From contig NC_080168.1 in NCBI RefSeq assembly GCF_950295315.1, positions 66,473,254 through 66,537,253 on the forward strand: DNA of 64,000 bases, in the 5' to 3' direction. The notes under the pieces were generated by a model, which saw nothing but the letters and a program-made list of their open reading frames with translations, did not search any database and was not told the origin of the DNA. Position numbers and translations under genes: made by a program. Origin of the DNA: Erinaceus europaeus. Lineage: Eukaryota > Chordata > Mammalia > Eulipotyphla > Erinaceidae. Shown piece after piece: positions 11,220 through 21,972 of the stretch. Each line of letters begins with the position of its first letter. The stretch's first letter is position 1.

Positions 11220-12499
11220 AAAATACGTATTGCATGATATACTGAATTTCAGTGGTGTCTGTTGTGATATCTTCTCTTTAATTTATGATCCAATTTATGT
11301 GGGTTTTCTCCCTTTTTTGTTTTGTAAGTCTGGCTAAAGGCTTGTTGATTTTGTTTACTCTTTTGAAGAAACAACATATACTTTCGTTGATCTTTTGTAT
11401 GGTTTTCTTATTTTCAATGCTGTTTATTTGTGCCCTAACTTTAGTGATTTCGTTCTTCTTCTTCTTCTAGGTCTTTAACATGTGCAATCAGGTTGTTTAT
11501 TTGTGCTTTTTCTTATTTCCTAATGTGTGCTTGTATGGCTATGAACTTCCCTCTCAGTACTGCCTTAGCTGTGTCCCAAATATTTTGATAGCTTGTGTCT
11601 TCATTTTCATTGAACTCTCGAAACATTTTGATTTCTTCCTTGATTTCCTCTTTGACCCAGAGGTTATTAAGAAGTGTACTGTTGAGCTTCCACATTTTGG
11701 GACTATTACTAATCTTTTGTTGATTGTTAAGTGTTAGTTTAATTCCACTGTGGTCTGAGAAGATGCTTGGGATGATTTCAATGTTCTTGAATTTGCTGAT
11801 GCTGTCTTTGTGGCCTAACATATGATCTATCCTTGAGAATGACCCATGTGGATTTGAGTCAAATGTATATTCCATTTTCTTGGGATGAATGACTCTGAAA
11901 ATGTCCAATAGTTCTAGTTTATCTATCTCCTCATTTAGCTTGCTCATGTCTTTATTGACTTTCTGCCTGGATGATCTGTCAGGTTGAGAGAGTGTGGTGT
12001 TGAAGTCCCCTAGTATTACTGTGTTGCTGTTAATATATTTCTGTAGTTCTTTCAGTAGATGTTTGATGTATTTAGATGGCTTCTTGTTGGGTGCATAGAT
12101 GTTAATAATTGTTAAGTCCTCTTGATTGACTGATCCACTGGGCATTAAGTAGTATCCATCCCTATCTTTATTAATTTTATTTATTTTAAAGTCTATTGTG
12201 TCAGATATGAGAATAGCTGTTCTAATGACTTGTATGATCATTTTCCATCCTTTCACTTTGAGTGTCTGTTTGTTTTGTTGAGTTAGGTGGGTTTCCTGTA
12301 GAGAGAATATTGTTGGGTTGTGTTCTTATCGATCTTCCTACTCTGTGCCTTTTAATAGGTGAATTCAGGCCATTGACATTTATTGATATCAAAGATTGAA
12401 GATAACGTCAGCTTGTAGAGTTTTAGAGTGTTCTGATAGATGGCCTATTTTTGGTGGTCTGACTGTTTATAGGAGAACTTTCAGAACTTCTTTCAGGGC

Positions 12500-13440
12500 A
12501 GGCTTGGTTATAGTTTATTCTTTCAACTGTTGCTTGTCTGAGAAACTTTTTATGCCTCCATCTAATCTGAATGACAGTCTAGAAGGATACAGTAATCTGG
12601 GTTGAAAGCCTTTCTCTTTGAGCACTCGATAGATAACTTGCCATTCTCTTCTGGCCTGTAGTTTTTGTGTGGAAAAGTGTACTGCTAATCTTATGGGTTT
12701 TCCTCTGTAGGTGAGTCTTTGTTTTTCTCTTGCAGCCTTCAGGATCCTTATTCCTTTCCATTCTAAATGTGATGTGTCTTGGTGTCTTTAAGTCTGGGTT
12801 AATTCTGTTTGGGACCCTCTGAGATTCTTGAATCTTTATGTCTTTGATGTTGTCTAGACTAGAGAAGTTTTTGGCTATTATGGCCTGAAGACTACTTTCT
12901 TCCTCTCCCTCTCTTTCTTCCTCTGGTAAGCCGCTAATGCGTATATTGTTTCTTTTGAAGTCATCCCATTGGTCTCTGTTGTTGTTTTCAGAATCTCTTA
13001 AATCTCTTTTTGAGACCTCTTACTTCTTTTTTAGTTGTCTCTAATTTGTCCTCAATCTTGGTAATTCTGTCTTCAGCCTCATTGATTCTATTCTCTCTGC
13101 CCTCTACTGTTTTCTGGAGTTCATCTATTTTGTTTCCCTGTTCTGATACTGTTTTAGCTTGTTCAGCTAGTTGTGTTCTTAGCTCAGCTATTTCAGCTTT
13201 CATCTGTCTAATAACCTTGGGATAATTAGTGTTTTCTTCCAGAGTCTCATTTGTTGTGCATTTCTGATGACAATTCTTTCAAACTCTTTACTCACTCCTG
13301 TGATTATTTCCTTAACTAGTGTTTGGATGTTGACCTCATCATTTTGTGCTTAAATCTTTGGGGAGCTATTAGCTGGATTCTTTTCCTGGTTCGTTTCTCC
13401 AATATTTCTTCTTGTTGGTTTAACCATTCTATATAGTATT
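12500..13440 (-). pseudogene. L1 ORF1 remnant (RNA-binding coiled-coil protein)
   Basis: ORF1p is the trimeric RNA chaperone of the L1 particle. A minus-strand frame at 12988-13203 shows heptad-rich coiled coil (EIAELRTQLAEQAKTVSEQ, KIDELQKTVEGRENRINE). The C-terminal part follows toward 12579 (RNKDPEGCKRKTKTHLQRK, frameshifted). At 12897-12902 this copy has GAA GAA where the two sense L1 copies have TAA GAA. It is disrupted by frameshifts. Confidence 0.85.
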
Positions 13441-13670
13441 TTAGGAGGTCCCTCTCTCAGCACTTTTCAAATAACTGATCACTCTTGCCTGGATGGACTT
13501 GTGTCTGAGTAAGGTAATTAAAGGGTTCACAGTTGTGGAAATGGACAGTTCTTTCAATATTATTTTAATCCCTGAGTTGGAGCACAGTGGTTTAAAAGCC
13601 TCTTTTGTTCTTTTCCTTCCCTGTAGGCTATGCGACTTCTTAGCTTAATCACTGACTCCTGACCAAAAGA

Positions 13671-13970
13671 TAAGCAGTAGCACATCGGGTTAAGCGCATG
13701 TGGCACAAAACACAAGGACCAGCATAAGGATCCTGGTTCAATTCCCTGGTTCAAGCCCCTGGCTCCCCACCTGCAGGGGAGTCACTTCACAAGTGGTGAA
13801 GCAGGTCTGCAGGTGTCTATGTTTCTCTCCCCCTCTTTTTATTCCCCTCCTCTCTTCATTTCTCTGTCCTATCCAATAACAATGACATCAATAACAACAA
13901 TAGTAACTATAACAATAAAACAACAAGGGCAACAAAAAAGGGAATAAATAAGTAAATAAATGTTAAAAAA
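13671..13970 (+). mobile_element. SINE-A in L1 5'UTR
   Basis: GCAGTAGCACATCGGGTTAAG A-box region and GGTTCAATTCCC B-box region through AAATAAATG. It interrupts the stretch corresponding to the TCTCTTGGTCAGGAGTCAG segment of the sense L1 5'UTR. Confidence 0.88.
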
Positions 13971-14405
13971 ATTTAAAGCAGGGTGTGGCAGAGATATTCT
14001 AGTGGTTATGCAAAGAGACTCTCACAGCCCCACTGCTAGGTGACTGAGGGATAGATCTTCTCCTGAGTTTCCTGTTTATTTCTCTGTCCTCTGGTGTTAG
14101 CACAGGGCCTCCCCCACACTGCTCCAGATTCTGAGGGCAGTAGCAATAGAGACTCACAGTTCCAATTTTGAGTCTTAGGGGAGTCCTCTCCTCCCTCAGC
14201 CATCTTTTTGTTTGTGAAAGAAACTGGAGGTGGTGTCTCAACTGGTAAACTACCAGACTGTTACCAGCCACTTAATCTCTCCCTAGGCTCCTCTCTGTCC
14301 ATGAGACACATATGTTTGCACTCACCGGTGATTTGGTGGGTTCCCGAAGTTGTTCTAGTCCTGTCTTGTTGCAGTCCCAGGTGGTCTCCTTTGGTATTCC
14401 TCGTG

Positions 14406-14755
14406 GTTTTTTTTTTTTTCTGCCTGCAGTCATCACCGGGGCTTGGTGCCTGCACTAGAAATTCACACTCCTGGAGGCCATTTTTTCCCTTTTGTTTCCC
14501 TTTTTTTTTTTTATCGTTGTTGTTGTTATTATGACTGTTGTCATTGTTGTTAGATAGGTCAGAGAGAAATTGAGAGATGAAGGGAATAAAGAAAAGGGGA
14601 GAGAAAGATAATACACGTGCAGACCTGCTTCACCACTTGTGAAGCAACCCTTCTGCATGTGGGGAGACAGGAGCTCCAATTGGGATCCTTATGCTGGTCC
14701 TTGTGCTTTGTGCCATGTGCTGAGCTTAACCTGCTGCGCTAAAGCCCAGCCCCCT
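14406..14755 (-). mobile_element. SINE-A long variant, antisense
   Basis: T-run, GCAGTCATCACCGGGGCTTG, CCTGGAGGCCATTTTTTCCC, then antisense SINE-A body. It lies at the 5' end of the antisense L1. Confidence 0.88.
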
Positions 14756-14894
14756 GCTGTGGGTTTTGCAATGGATGAATGACTAACCAGTTCTGAGTTT
14801 CTGTATTTCATTGTGTTGTCACTGGGACTTCACTGTTTCAGGCTGACTTTTTCAGTGAGAGAGGGAGTGGGGTGGGGGGAGAGAGAGAAAGAAA

Positions 14895-15185
14895 CAAAGA
14901 GTTAGTTGTAGGTTCTAGACTTCGAGCAAACCAACGAGTCAACAAGGAAGAGCTTTTTTAACGCTGACAGACTGGGGCCAGATAACGTAAGGACCCAGCC
15001 ACAGAATTTTATTTAGTGTCCCAGGTTCTTATAGGAATTTGGCAGAGTGCAAGCAAGCAAACAGGAAGCAGGTTACAAAAGCAAATTTCTGGCAGTGGTA
15101 GGGAGGTAGGCAAATTGCCATTTCCTTATAAGGCTGCTGGTTTTTACTTATCTATTGCCTAATCAGCTAAAGTTCCTCTTCCCTT
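14895..15185 (-). repeat. LTR-like remnant
   Basis: TTTTTTAACGCTGACAGACT followed by AATTTTATTTAGTG (a reverse polyadenylation signal) and GGTTCTTATAGGAATT resembles the antisense LTR layout seen elsewhere here. Boundaries and family are unknown. The stretch 14756-14894 holds a weak SINE-like segment and nothing else I recognise. Confidence 0.35.
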
Positions 15186-15187
15186 TT

Positions 15188-15640
15188 TTTTTTTTTTCTC
15201 CAGGGTTATTGCTGGGACTTGTTGGCACTATAAATTCTCTGTTCCTGGCTGCCATTGTTCCCATTTTTTAATAGGATGGGACAGAGAGAAATGGAGAGGA
15301 GGGGAAGATAGAGGGAGAGAAAGACACCTCATGGTCCGGGAGGTGGCACAGTGGATAAAGTGTTGGACTCTCAAGTATGAATGAGGTCCTGAGTTCTATC
15401 CCCAACAGCACATGCACCAGAGCAATATCTGGTTCTTTCTCACTCGCTTCCTCTCCCTCTCATTAGTAAATAAACAAATAAATATTGAGAGAAAGAAAGG
15501 AAAAAGAAAGAAAGGAAAAGAGAGAAAAGAAAGACACCTGCAGACCTGCTTCACCACTTGTGAATTGACCCCTCCTGTGTGTGGGGACCTGGGGGCTCGA
15601 ACCAGGATGTGCATTTAACCCACTGTGCTACTGCCTGGCC
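15188..15640 (-). mobile_element. SINE-A long variant, antisense, split by SINE-C
   Basis: CTCCAGGGTTATTGCTGGGA at the left, the antisense body to 15329, and the continuation GCAGACCTGCTTCACCACTT from 15540. Confidence 0.88.
15330..15527 (+). mobile_element. SINE-C nested in SINE-A, 12-bp target duplication
   Basis: CCGGGAGGTGGCACAGTGGA, GAGTTCTATCCCC, AGAGCAATATCTGGTTC and a GAAAGAAAGG tail. Flanked by AGAAAGACACCT at 15318-15329 and 15528-15539. The stretch after the host SINE, 15641-16410, contains short purine or pyrimidine runs and nothing I can name. Confidence 0.92.
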
Positions 15641-16414
15641 CTACTCCCCTATCTTTTGTCCTCACAGTCTTCCTTTATTCCCCAGTGAGGGAGGGGAGGG
15701 AGAGGGAGAGGAAGAGAGAGACTATAGCTCTGAGATTTCCCCCAGTATTGTAGTGTTCAGCCCCTGGTTGTGCACCTAACATGCTTCTTCTGTCCCCTTT
15801 CAGGTGAACTTCCTCTTTGCCCAGAAAAGGGATCTTAACTAGAGCTCATGGTCATTTCAGACAGAAGCAGGGCTGTTAGGAATGACTAGACAGGTTAGGA
15901 TGGAGACGGTTGGCTGAGGATGCTAGCTGCAGAAGCTCAGACTAAATCCATACTCCTGGGGATATATCTGCAGTTACCTTCCTGGGACCCAGATTCCTGG
16001 AGACCCTGCTTCTATGTCTATCCTACCACACCCCCATCCCTCTCCCCAACACGTGGTGAGACAATGCAATACATATTTTTGATCAGAGAGCCATGGCTTT
16101 TTAAAGGACAGACCTGGAAGTGGCAAATTGGAAATGGAAATGGCTAGGAAAGGGGTGGAGAAAGGCTGGAAAGGTAGGAACTTCCTTAGCAACTGTTGCG
16201 AGCATTTTAACTGGTGGGTTAATACTACCCTGGAGGCAGGGAGGGTAGAAAGAAGATAGATCAAAGAAATGGAATGGGTGGGGGTCTTTTAGGCAAAACA
16301 ATGACTATGTAGATAGGCCATAGTATCAGGAATGCAGGGTGGTGCAGGGGGAGCTGGCTTAATGTTTTGTAAGGCTCCTCACAATTTCCCAACAGTGGGT
16401 CAAGAGAGAGAGAG

Positions 16415-16612
16415 AAGGAGGGCTGGGTGGTGGTGCACCTGGTTGAGCACATGTTACAATGTGCAAGGACCTGAGTTTGAGCCCCTGATCCCCACCTACA
16501 GGAGGAACACTTCATGAGTCATAAAGCAGGGCTGCAGGTATCTCTCTGTCTCTGTCTTTCCTCTCAATTTCTTGCTGTCTCCATCCATTAAAGATAATTT
16601 TTAAAAAATTAA
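16415..16612 (+). mobile_element. SINE-B
   Basis: CTGGGTGGTGGTGCACCTGG, GAGTTTGAGCCCC, CTCAATTTCTTGCTGTCTCC and ATTAAAGATAATTTTT define the family. 16613-17018 after it shows a short GA run and otherwise no recognisable element or gene. Confidence 0.88.
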
Positions 16613-17022
16613 CAAAGAGAGAGAGAAGGAGCGAGAGAGACATTTACTCAGATGTTGACAGGCCCTCCTCGGCAGAGAGTCACCATGCCCATAACACAAG
16701 TTTGTATAAACCCCAAGCCCTGCCTTCATCTCCTTTCTAAGCCACACCTACCGCTGTTACCACTCATATTTCTAGTGCAACAATTTCTTCTCCCCCACCC
16801 CCCAACTCCCTATAGCTTGGGGAACATGTGTTCTGGCTTGGTGCAGCAGTGTCTGTGTTTCTTCCTGTTAATTTTCTGACCTCAATAATGACAATACAAT
16901 AATAATGATAATGATAAATACTTTCAAAGAACACATTCTTGGTCTGGTGAAATATTAGGTTGTCAGAACAGTCATGAAATATCTTTCTATGTTTCTCTTG
17001 TGAGAGAGTGAATTACATTAAC

Positions 17023-17598
17023 TGTTCCATTTCAGAAGTTGCCCATTTTGAGAGCCTGGTTGCCATAAGAAAAACAGACAGTTGAAAAAAATTAGTTAAC
17101 CTCCCCCTTCTTTCAGGAATGCTTGGGCCAACTGGGCAGTTCAGATAACCTAGTCAAGCTTGCAAGAGTGATGTTGCTAAATATGTAGTCATGTTTAAAT
17201 TTGAAAGTTTGAAATTAACCTGCTCTATTTGCTTCTGTAATACCTTCTCTGCTTAGATATAGATTGGCGCTTTAAGATAGAGTTTGGAGATGAGGGTGTG
17301 GAATGTACCTTTGGCTTGCACAAAAACACTCTCTGCCCTCTGCTTCCATAGATAAGAGTGATCACCTCCATCCCGGAGTGCTATAAAAACCTCTGGTTTG
17401 GAGAGCTCGACGTCCCAAGTGACAGTGGCTACTCTGGCATTTCGGCTTGTGGACCTCTCAGCTGAGACCCCTGTGTGTCCCTGTGTCTGTGTGAGTTTGT
17501 TGTATTGGCTATTTATGTGCTGGTATGATTAAATATTTTAGCTTCATCAATTTTCTATGTCTGCCTCAGCTTGTAATAGGGTTCAGTCGACTCCAACA
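17023..17598 (+). mobile_element. Solo LTR, 4-bp target duplication
   Basis: Bounded by TGTTCCATTTCAG and CGACTCCAACA and flanked by TAAC (17019-17022 and 17599-17602). It contains GTGCTATAAAAACC (TATA box) and ATTAAATATTTTAG near the R region. A 4-bp duplication and these ends fit a class I (gamma-like) ERV. Promoter-like features are seen; activity is unknown. Confidence 0.88.
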
Positions 17599-17805
17599 TA
17601 ACACTCTATGCAAAAATGCATCTTGGCTTCACCCATTTGCTCACCTGTACAGTGAGTGATTGGCTTGTACATGTGCCCCACTCAGGTTCATCCAGCCTGC
17701 TGGGGGCCAGTCCCAGCAGGTCTCAGGGATCCCAAAGGAGGAGGGGCATTGGCGAAGAATGAGAGAGAGTAGGTGCTCAATCAACCTCAAGCAGACATCT
17801 CTGTC

Positions 17806-17900
17806 AATGACATCAATAACAACAACAGTAATAACTACAACAATAAAACAAGGGAAACAAAAGGGGAAAAATAAATAAATAAATATTTTTTAAAAAAGAA
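17806..17900 (+). mobile_element. SINE-A 3' part
   Basis: GACATCAATAACAACAACAG ... AATAAATAAATAAATA is the 3' end of SINE-A without its tRNA-related head. Confidence 0.8.
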
Positions 17901-18182
17901 AGTTCAAACTTGTTATGTTTCTGGGGGGTCTTAAACAAATTGAACAGCCTCATTTATAAAATCTGTTCCAGTGTTTGATTAAGGAGTTTTCCTTTGTTCC
18001 TTTGTTCCTTAGTGAGAAGGCACCAAGGTGGTGCTGACCTGGCCAGGCTCTCCGTAAAGTTAAAATCTCTAACTAAAATCCATCTTTTTTGTGTGTTTAC
18101 TATGTGACCTAGATTCTCATGTACTATTCCTGTAAAAGGAAGTGGAGGCATAGTGGTGGGTGGTAGATTAAAAGGCCCATTG

Positions 18183-18458
18183 TGGGAGCCAGGTGGTAAC
18201 ACAGTGGAAGCACAAGGAAGGCATAGGGAGCCCAGTTTGAGCCCCTGGCTCCCCACCTGCAGGGGAGTCGCTTCACAGGTAGTGAAGCAGATCTGCTGGT
18301 GTCTATTTCTCTCCCCCTCTCTATCTTCCCCTCCTCTCTCTATTTCTCTCTGTCCTATCCAACAATGATGACATCAATAACAACAACAATAATAACTACA
18401 GCAATAAAACAACAAGGGCAATAAAAGGGAATAAATAAATAAATATTTCTTTTTTTAA
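18183..18458 (+). mobile_element. SINE-A with 13-bp target duplication
   Basis: SINE-A body flanked by AAAAGGCCCATTG at 18170-18182 and 18459-18471. Confidence 0.93.
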
Positions 18459-19011
18459 AAAAGGCCCATTGTATCTAGGCAGGTACGATAACTTTCCATT
18501 TATTAATTATGCTATGTAAGGTGGCCCCTCCACTGTGGGAACCACCAATCTTTCTCTATATTTTACGGGGAATATAAAGGAAGTGGTGTAGATAAAGGGG
18601 AAAACAATTCTTTCTCTTGGAGTCTCCTGAAAATTCTGCATTACTGATATTCCTTGTCCCATTATGATCAATCTTACAGAGTGCAGTGCATGTTTTGTCA
18701 TTACTTTTGTTACTGGGAAGGCTCTGATACTGGCCACAGGTAAATATTATTAAGGTCACACAGAGCTTAATCCCAAACCCTATACATGGCAAAAGGCAAG
18801 ATAGTTTCAGTTTGACCTGGAGAGTCTAGCCATGCCTGTGAAAGTGGTGCTACCAGCCTTACTACCCTGAAGGAAACTTTGGTGCTGTGGTTGCTTTGTT
18901 TCTCTCTTCTTAATTTTTTAAGTTTTTTTAACTACTATTTTTATTTATTTATTAGATAGAGACAGCCAGAAATCGAGAATGAACGGGGAGATAGAGAGGG
19001 AGAGAGAGTGA

Positions 19012-19460
19012 CCTGGGAGGCGGCACAGTGGATAGGGCAGTGGACGCTCAAGCATGAGGTCCTGAGTTCAACCCCCAGTGGCACATGTATAAGACTGATG
19101 TCTGGGGAGTCAGGCTGTAGCGCAGTGGGTTAAGATCAGGTGGCACAAAGCACAAGGGCTGGCGTAAAGATCCTGATTTAAGCCCTGGCTCCCCACCTGA
19201 AGGGGAGTTGCTTCAAAGCAGTGAAGCAGGTCTGCAGGTGTCTATCTTTCTCTCCCCCTCTCTGTCTTCCCCTCCTTTCTCCATTTCTCTCTGTCCTATC
19301 AAACAACAATGACAACAATAATAATAACTACAACAATAAAACAAGGGCAACAAAAGGGAATAAATAAATAAATATAATAAATAAATAAAAATAAATTTTA
19401 AAAGACTGATGTCTGGTTCTCTCTTTTCCTCTCTTTCTCATTAATAAATAAAATCTTAAC
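19012..19460 (+). mobile_element. SINE-C, split by SINE-A
   Basis: CCTGGGAGGCGGCACAGTGG to 19105, then GACTGATGTCTGGTTCTCTC to AATAAAATCTTAAC after the internal SINE-A. Confidence 0.88.
19106..19401 (+). mobile_element. SINE-A, innermost of a triple nest, 15-bp target duplication
   Basis: SINE-A (GGAGTCAGGCTGTAGCGCAG ... ATAAATTTTA) flanked by AAGACTGATGTCTGG at 19091-19105 and 19402-19416. Confidence 0.95.
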
Positions 19461-19594
19461 AGAGAGATACCTGCAACCCTGCTTCACCACTCACAAGGCT
19501 CCCCCCCTTAGGCAGGGACTGGGGGCTTGAACCCCTTTCCTTGTACATTGTATGTAACATGTGTGCTCAACCAGGTGTGCTCACTGCCCCTTTT

Positions 19595-19720
19595 TTTAAA
19601 GAACTTATTAATTTATTTATTCATGAAAAGGAAAGGAGAAGAGAGAAAGAACAAGACATTACTCTGACACGTGTGCTGCTGGGGATAGAACTCGGGACCT
19701 CATGGTTAAGAGTCCAATGC
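19595..19720 (-). mobile_element. SINE-C, antisense
   Basis: ATTAATTTATTTATTCATGA, GGATAGAACTCGGGACCTCA and AGAGTCCAATGCTTG are the reverse complement of SINE-C. Confidence 0.75.
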
Positions 19721-19721
19721 T

Positions 19722-19833
19722 TGTGGTCCAGGAGATGGTGCAGTTGATAAAGCATTAGACTGAGTTCAATCCCTGGCAGCACATGTACCAGAGTGATGTC
19801 TGGTTCTTTCTCTCTTCTCTTATCTTTCATTCT
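19722..19833 (+). mobile_element. SINE-C, 3' end interrupted by LTR
   Basis: GTCCAGGAGATGGTGCAGTT, GAGTTCAATCCC, TACCAGAGTGATGTCTGGTT. The 3' end is cut at 19833 by the LTR insertion. Confidence 0.85.
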
Positions 19834-20328
19834 TGTTAGTGAGCAAAATCAAACCACCATCCACTGCAAGGAAGCAAAAGATGTTTATTCACGAATTCGA
19901 ATCTGGGTCAAGAGGTGACTGACAGCAGTCCACCAGGCTCGACCCCGAACAAGGCTCAAACCACACAATTTATAGGATTTCAGAATACACTCAGGGAGGG
20001 GGAATGCATCACCTTATCAATCTATATCCAATAACATGCTATAGAAAACGCAGAATCCAATCATTTCAAACCTAGCAAAAAGTGGGATCCACTCAAAGCA
20101 AAGCGCGGGCTAATTTTAAACATTGCAAAACCACACAACCAATAAAACCTAGCCAGAGTAGGGTCACCACATCCTCCCGCCATCAGCTGCAACCTTCTGG
20201 TAAACAGTTTCTTTGTGCAAAGGTCCTGATAAGCCTTGCCTGTATGCGGGGTCTTGGTAAACAACTAGTGGCTTACTGATTAGGTCCTGTTTTTCAAGGG
20301 GAAAGGGTAAGGAATTTTCCATCTTACA
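19834..20328 (-). mobile_element. Solo LTR (5-bp-duplication family), copy 1
   Basis: Bounded by TGTTAGTGAGC and CCATCTTACA, flanked by ATTCT at 19829-19833 and 20329-20333. Shares GGAAGCAAAAGATGTTTATT, CTCGACCCCGAAC, CACTCAGGGAGGGGGA and GGTCCTGATAAGCCTTG with copies at 23279 and 39394. The U3 side is shorter than in those copies. Confidence 0.9.
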
Positions 20329-20344
20329 ATTCTTTCTTTCTTTT

Positions 20345-20757
20345 GTAAGAAACTGCCCAGTTGGTTGTAGCCTTTTCATTGATGTCTATCAATGAAGTCT
20401 GACTACAGACCCCTGACTTTTATATGTCTACATGACTATAACCATACCTTGTTTTTCTTTAAAATTAGCTTAGACTTCCCAGCCCCCTCCTCACTCTTCC
20501 TTTCCCATTATAGCCACATTGTAAACTCAGACTTCCTGGCCAAAAGCCCACTCCTCACTCTTCCTTTCCCACTATAGCCACATTGTCCTGGCCAAAATCC
20601 ACTTCCTCACACTTCCTTTCCCATTATAGTAGACCCCCTTTTCCTGAACATGGTTAGATTGTGAGCCAGTTCCCTCTCACTAGAGGGGAAGAGGACAGGT
20701 TGTTCCCATGTCCAGTAATATATAAAAAGGCTCTGAAGTTTGCTAAGGTGTAGACAG
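20345..20757 (-). mobile_element. LTR-like element, antisense; same family as 63100-64000
   Basis: The reverse complement of 20405-20757 matches 63110-63254 plus 63869-64000 (GGACATGGGAACAACCTGTC, CTCACAATCTAACCATGTTC, AACAAGGYATGGTTATAGTC). A TATA-like ATATATAAAAAGG lies near 20730 on the plus strand. Outer boundaries are estimates. Confidence 0.65.
20487..20629. repeat. Tandem duplication inside the LTR (two and a half units)
   Basis: TCCTCACTCTTCCTTTCCCA recurs at about 20488 and 20552 and, with small changes, at 20604. Each is followed by TATAGCCACATTGT or a variant, spaced about 53-64 bp. These look like repeated U3 motifs. Confidence 0.8.
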
Positions 20758-20849
20758 AATACGTTTTGCATTGTTTCCCTCTTTTTTTCTTTCTCTCTTT
20801 CTTTCTCCTCTACTTTCTTTCTTCCTTCCTTCCTTCCTTTCTTTTTTTT

Positions 20850-20965
20850 ACCAGAGCACTGTTCAGCTCTGGTTTATGGTGAAGGGTGGATTGAACTTGG
20901 GACTTGGAAACCTCAGGCATGAGTGTCTGTTTGCATAGCCATTATGCTCTCAACCCTCCAGCATC
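20850..20965 (-). mobile_element. SINE-D, antisense
   Basis: CAGAGCACTGTTCAGCTCTG, TTGAACTTGGGACTTGGAAA, CTCAGGCATGAGTGTCTGTT. Preceded by a TTCC/TTTC pyrimidine run at 20780-20845. The stretch 21060-21480 after it holds no element or gene I recognise. Confidence 0.75.
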
Positions 20966-21529
20966 TCCTATCTTTCTCATGAATAAACAAAATCTTTTTT
21001 AAAAAGAGAGAGAGTGAGAGAATCCAGTGCTTTATCTACTATGCCACTTCCCAAATCACCTATGGTTGCCCTCCCCCTCTCTTTCTCTCCCTCCCTCTTT
21101 CTCCTTCTGCCTCTGTATTTAAAGGAGGTGGGGAGGAGGGAATTCTAAGAATTCACTCTTGTGCAAATGCAATAGCAACATAAAGACTGGCCACACCCTT
21201 CCCAGCAGGTCTATTCTGTGTTAATAAGGGTTTTTATCTAGCCATTATCTTCAAAGAAGAGTAGACCTTGGTCATAAAAGAGCTGGCCTGCAGGATAATC
21301 CTGAGGGGACAAACTGAGGTGAAATGACAAGAAACTCTTACAGAACAGCTCTGGTTTCCCTCTATGAGCCACAGCCTGTGCCCTGGGAGCAGTGAGTTGC
21401 TCTCCCCCTGGCTGCTCTCTGCTCAGTGTGTTCAAACAAACCTTCCTTGGCTGTTTTCCTGCTTTATCTTGGTAGAGTCTTACACTCTGTGCCACTGGTC
21501 ATTCTCTCTCTCTCTCCCTCTCTCTCAAG

Positions 21530-21665
21530 TTTTTATTTATTAATCAGAAAGATAGGAGGAAAGATAAAGAACTAGGCATCACTCTGGTCCATGTGCTACC
21601 GGGGATTGAACATGGGACCTCATGCTTGAGAGTCAGTGCTTTATCCATTGTGCCACCTCTCAGAC
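21530..21665 (-). mobile_element. SINE-C, antisense
   Basis: TTTTTATTTATTAATCAGAA, GGGATTGAACATGGGACCTC, CTTGAGAGTCAGTGCTTTAT. Confidence 0.85.
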
Positions 21666-21776
21666 TATGCCACTTGTCATTCAAAATGTGGCTCACACAG
21701 CACATTTGATCACTAAGTGAAAATTCCCATCTTCTTCATTGACTATAGAATGGTAACTATGAAACCAGGGTTGCGG

Positions 21777-21880
21777 TCCGAGCCAGATGGTGGTGCACGT
21801 GATAGAGTGCACATGTCACTATGCTCAAGGGCCTGAGTTCAAGCCCCTGCTAGGTAAAGCAAGGCTGCTGGTGTTGTTTT
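21777..21880 (+). mobile_element. SINE-B fragment
   Basis: GAGCCAGATGGTGGTGCACG and GAGTTCAAGCCCCTG, with an abrupt 3' end near 21880. Confidence 0.6.
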
Positions 21881-21972
21881 TGGGGAAAGGGAGCTGATGC
21901 TTGTTTCCCAACAAAGAAGTGAGGAGAGAGCATGATTTTCCAGAATTTTACATTTTATTTGGGGAAATGGAG

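Larger units (their letters stand above)
7030..12420 (-). pseudogene. L1 ORF2 remnant (endonuclease/reverse transcriptase), broken
   Basis: ORF2p nicks target DNA and reverse-transcribes L1 RNA in the nucleus. On the minus strand the endonuclease part lies about 11513-12256 and keeps [22 protein letters not shown] and the catalytic SDHSG motif. RT pieces follow at 10597-10998 ([19 protein letters not shown]) and 9956-10636 ([11 protein letters not shown]). The FADD motif at the RT active site reads as FSYDM, so a key aspartate is lost. The expected start codon (ATGGCG in sister copies) reads CTGACG. An L1 insertion splits the C-terminal part, and there are several stops and frameshifts. Non-functional. 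Confidence 0.88.
6790..14405 (-). mobile_element. Near full-length L1, antisense, with nested insertions
   Basis: 3' tail and short 3'UTR at 6790-7030, ORF2 remnant to about 12420, ORF1 remnant about 12500-13440, and 5'UTR from about 13450 to 14405 (matched to the 5'UTR of the sense L1 at 56377). Insertions inside it are an L1 of the long-3'UTR lineage (8471-9941), a 121-bp unit (11099-11219) and SINE-A (about 13671-13970). A long SINE-A abuts or interrupts the 5' end at 14406. After removing insertions it is about 5.7 kb, close to full length. Confidence 0.9.
17690..18845 (-). mobile_element. LTR/ERV-like repeat, copy 2
   Basis: Colinear with 3318-4840 (GGGGGCCAGTCCCAGCAGGT through AATCCCAAACCCTATACAT). 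The region matching the four 30-bp units is missing; a SINE-A 3' end occupies 17806-17900 and another SINE-A lies at 18183-18458. Confidence 0.5.
18935..19590 (-). mobile_element. SINE-B, antisense, split by SINE-C which contains SINE-A
   Basis: TTATTAGATAGAGACAGCCA and GAGAGGGAGAGAGAG at 18935-19011 resume after 19460 as ATACCTGCAACCCTGCTTCA, CAGGGACTGGGGGCTTGAAC, to about 19590. Confidence 0.85.
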
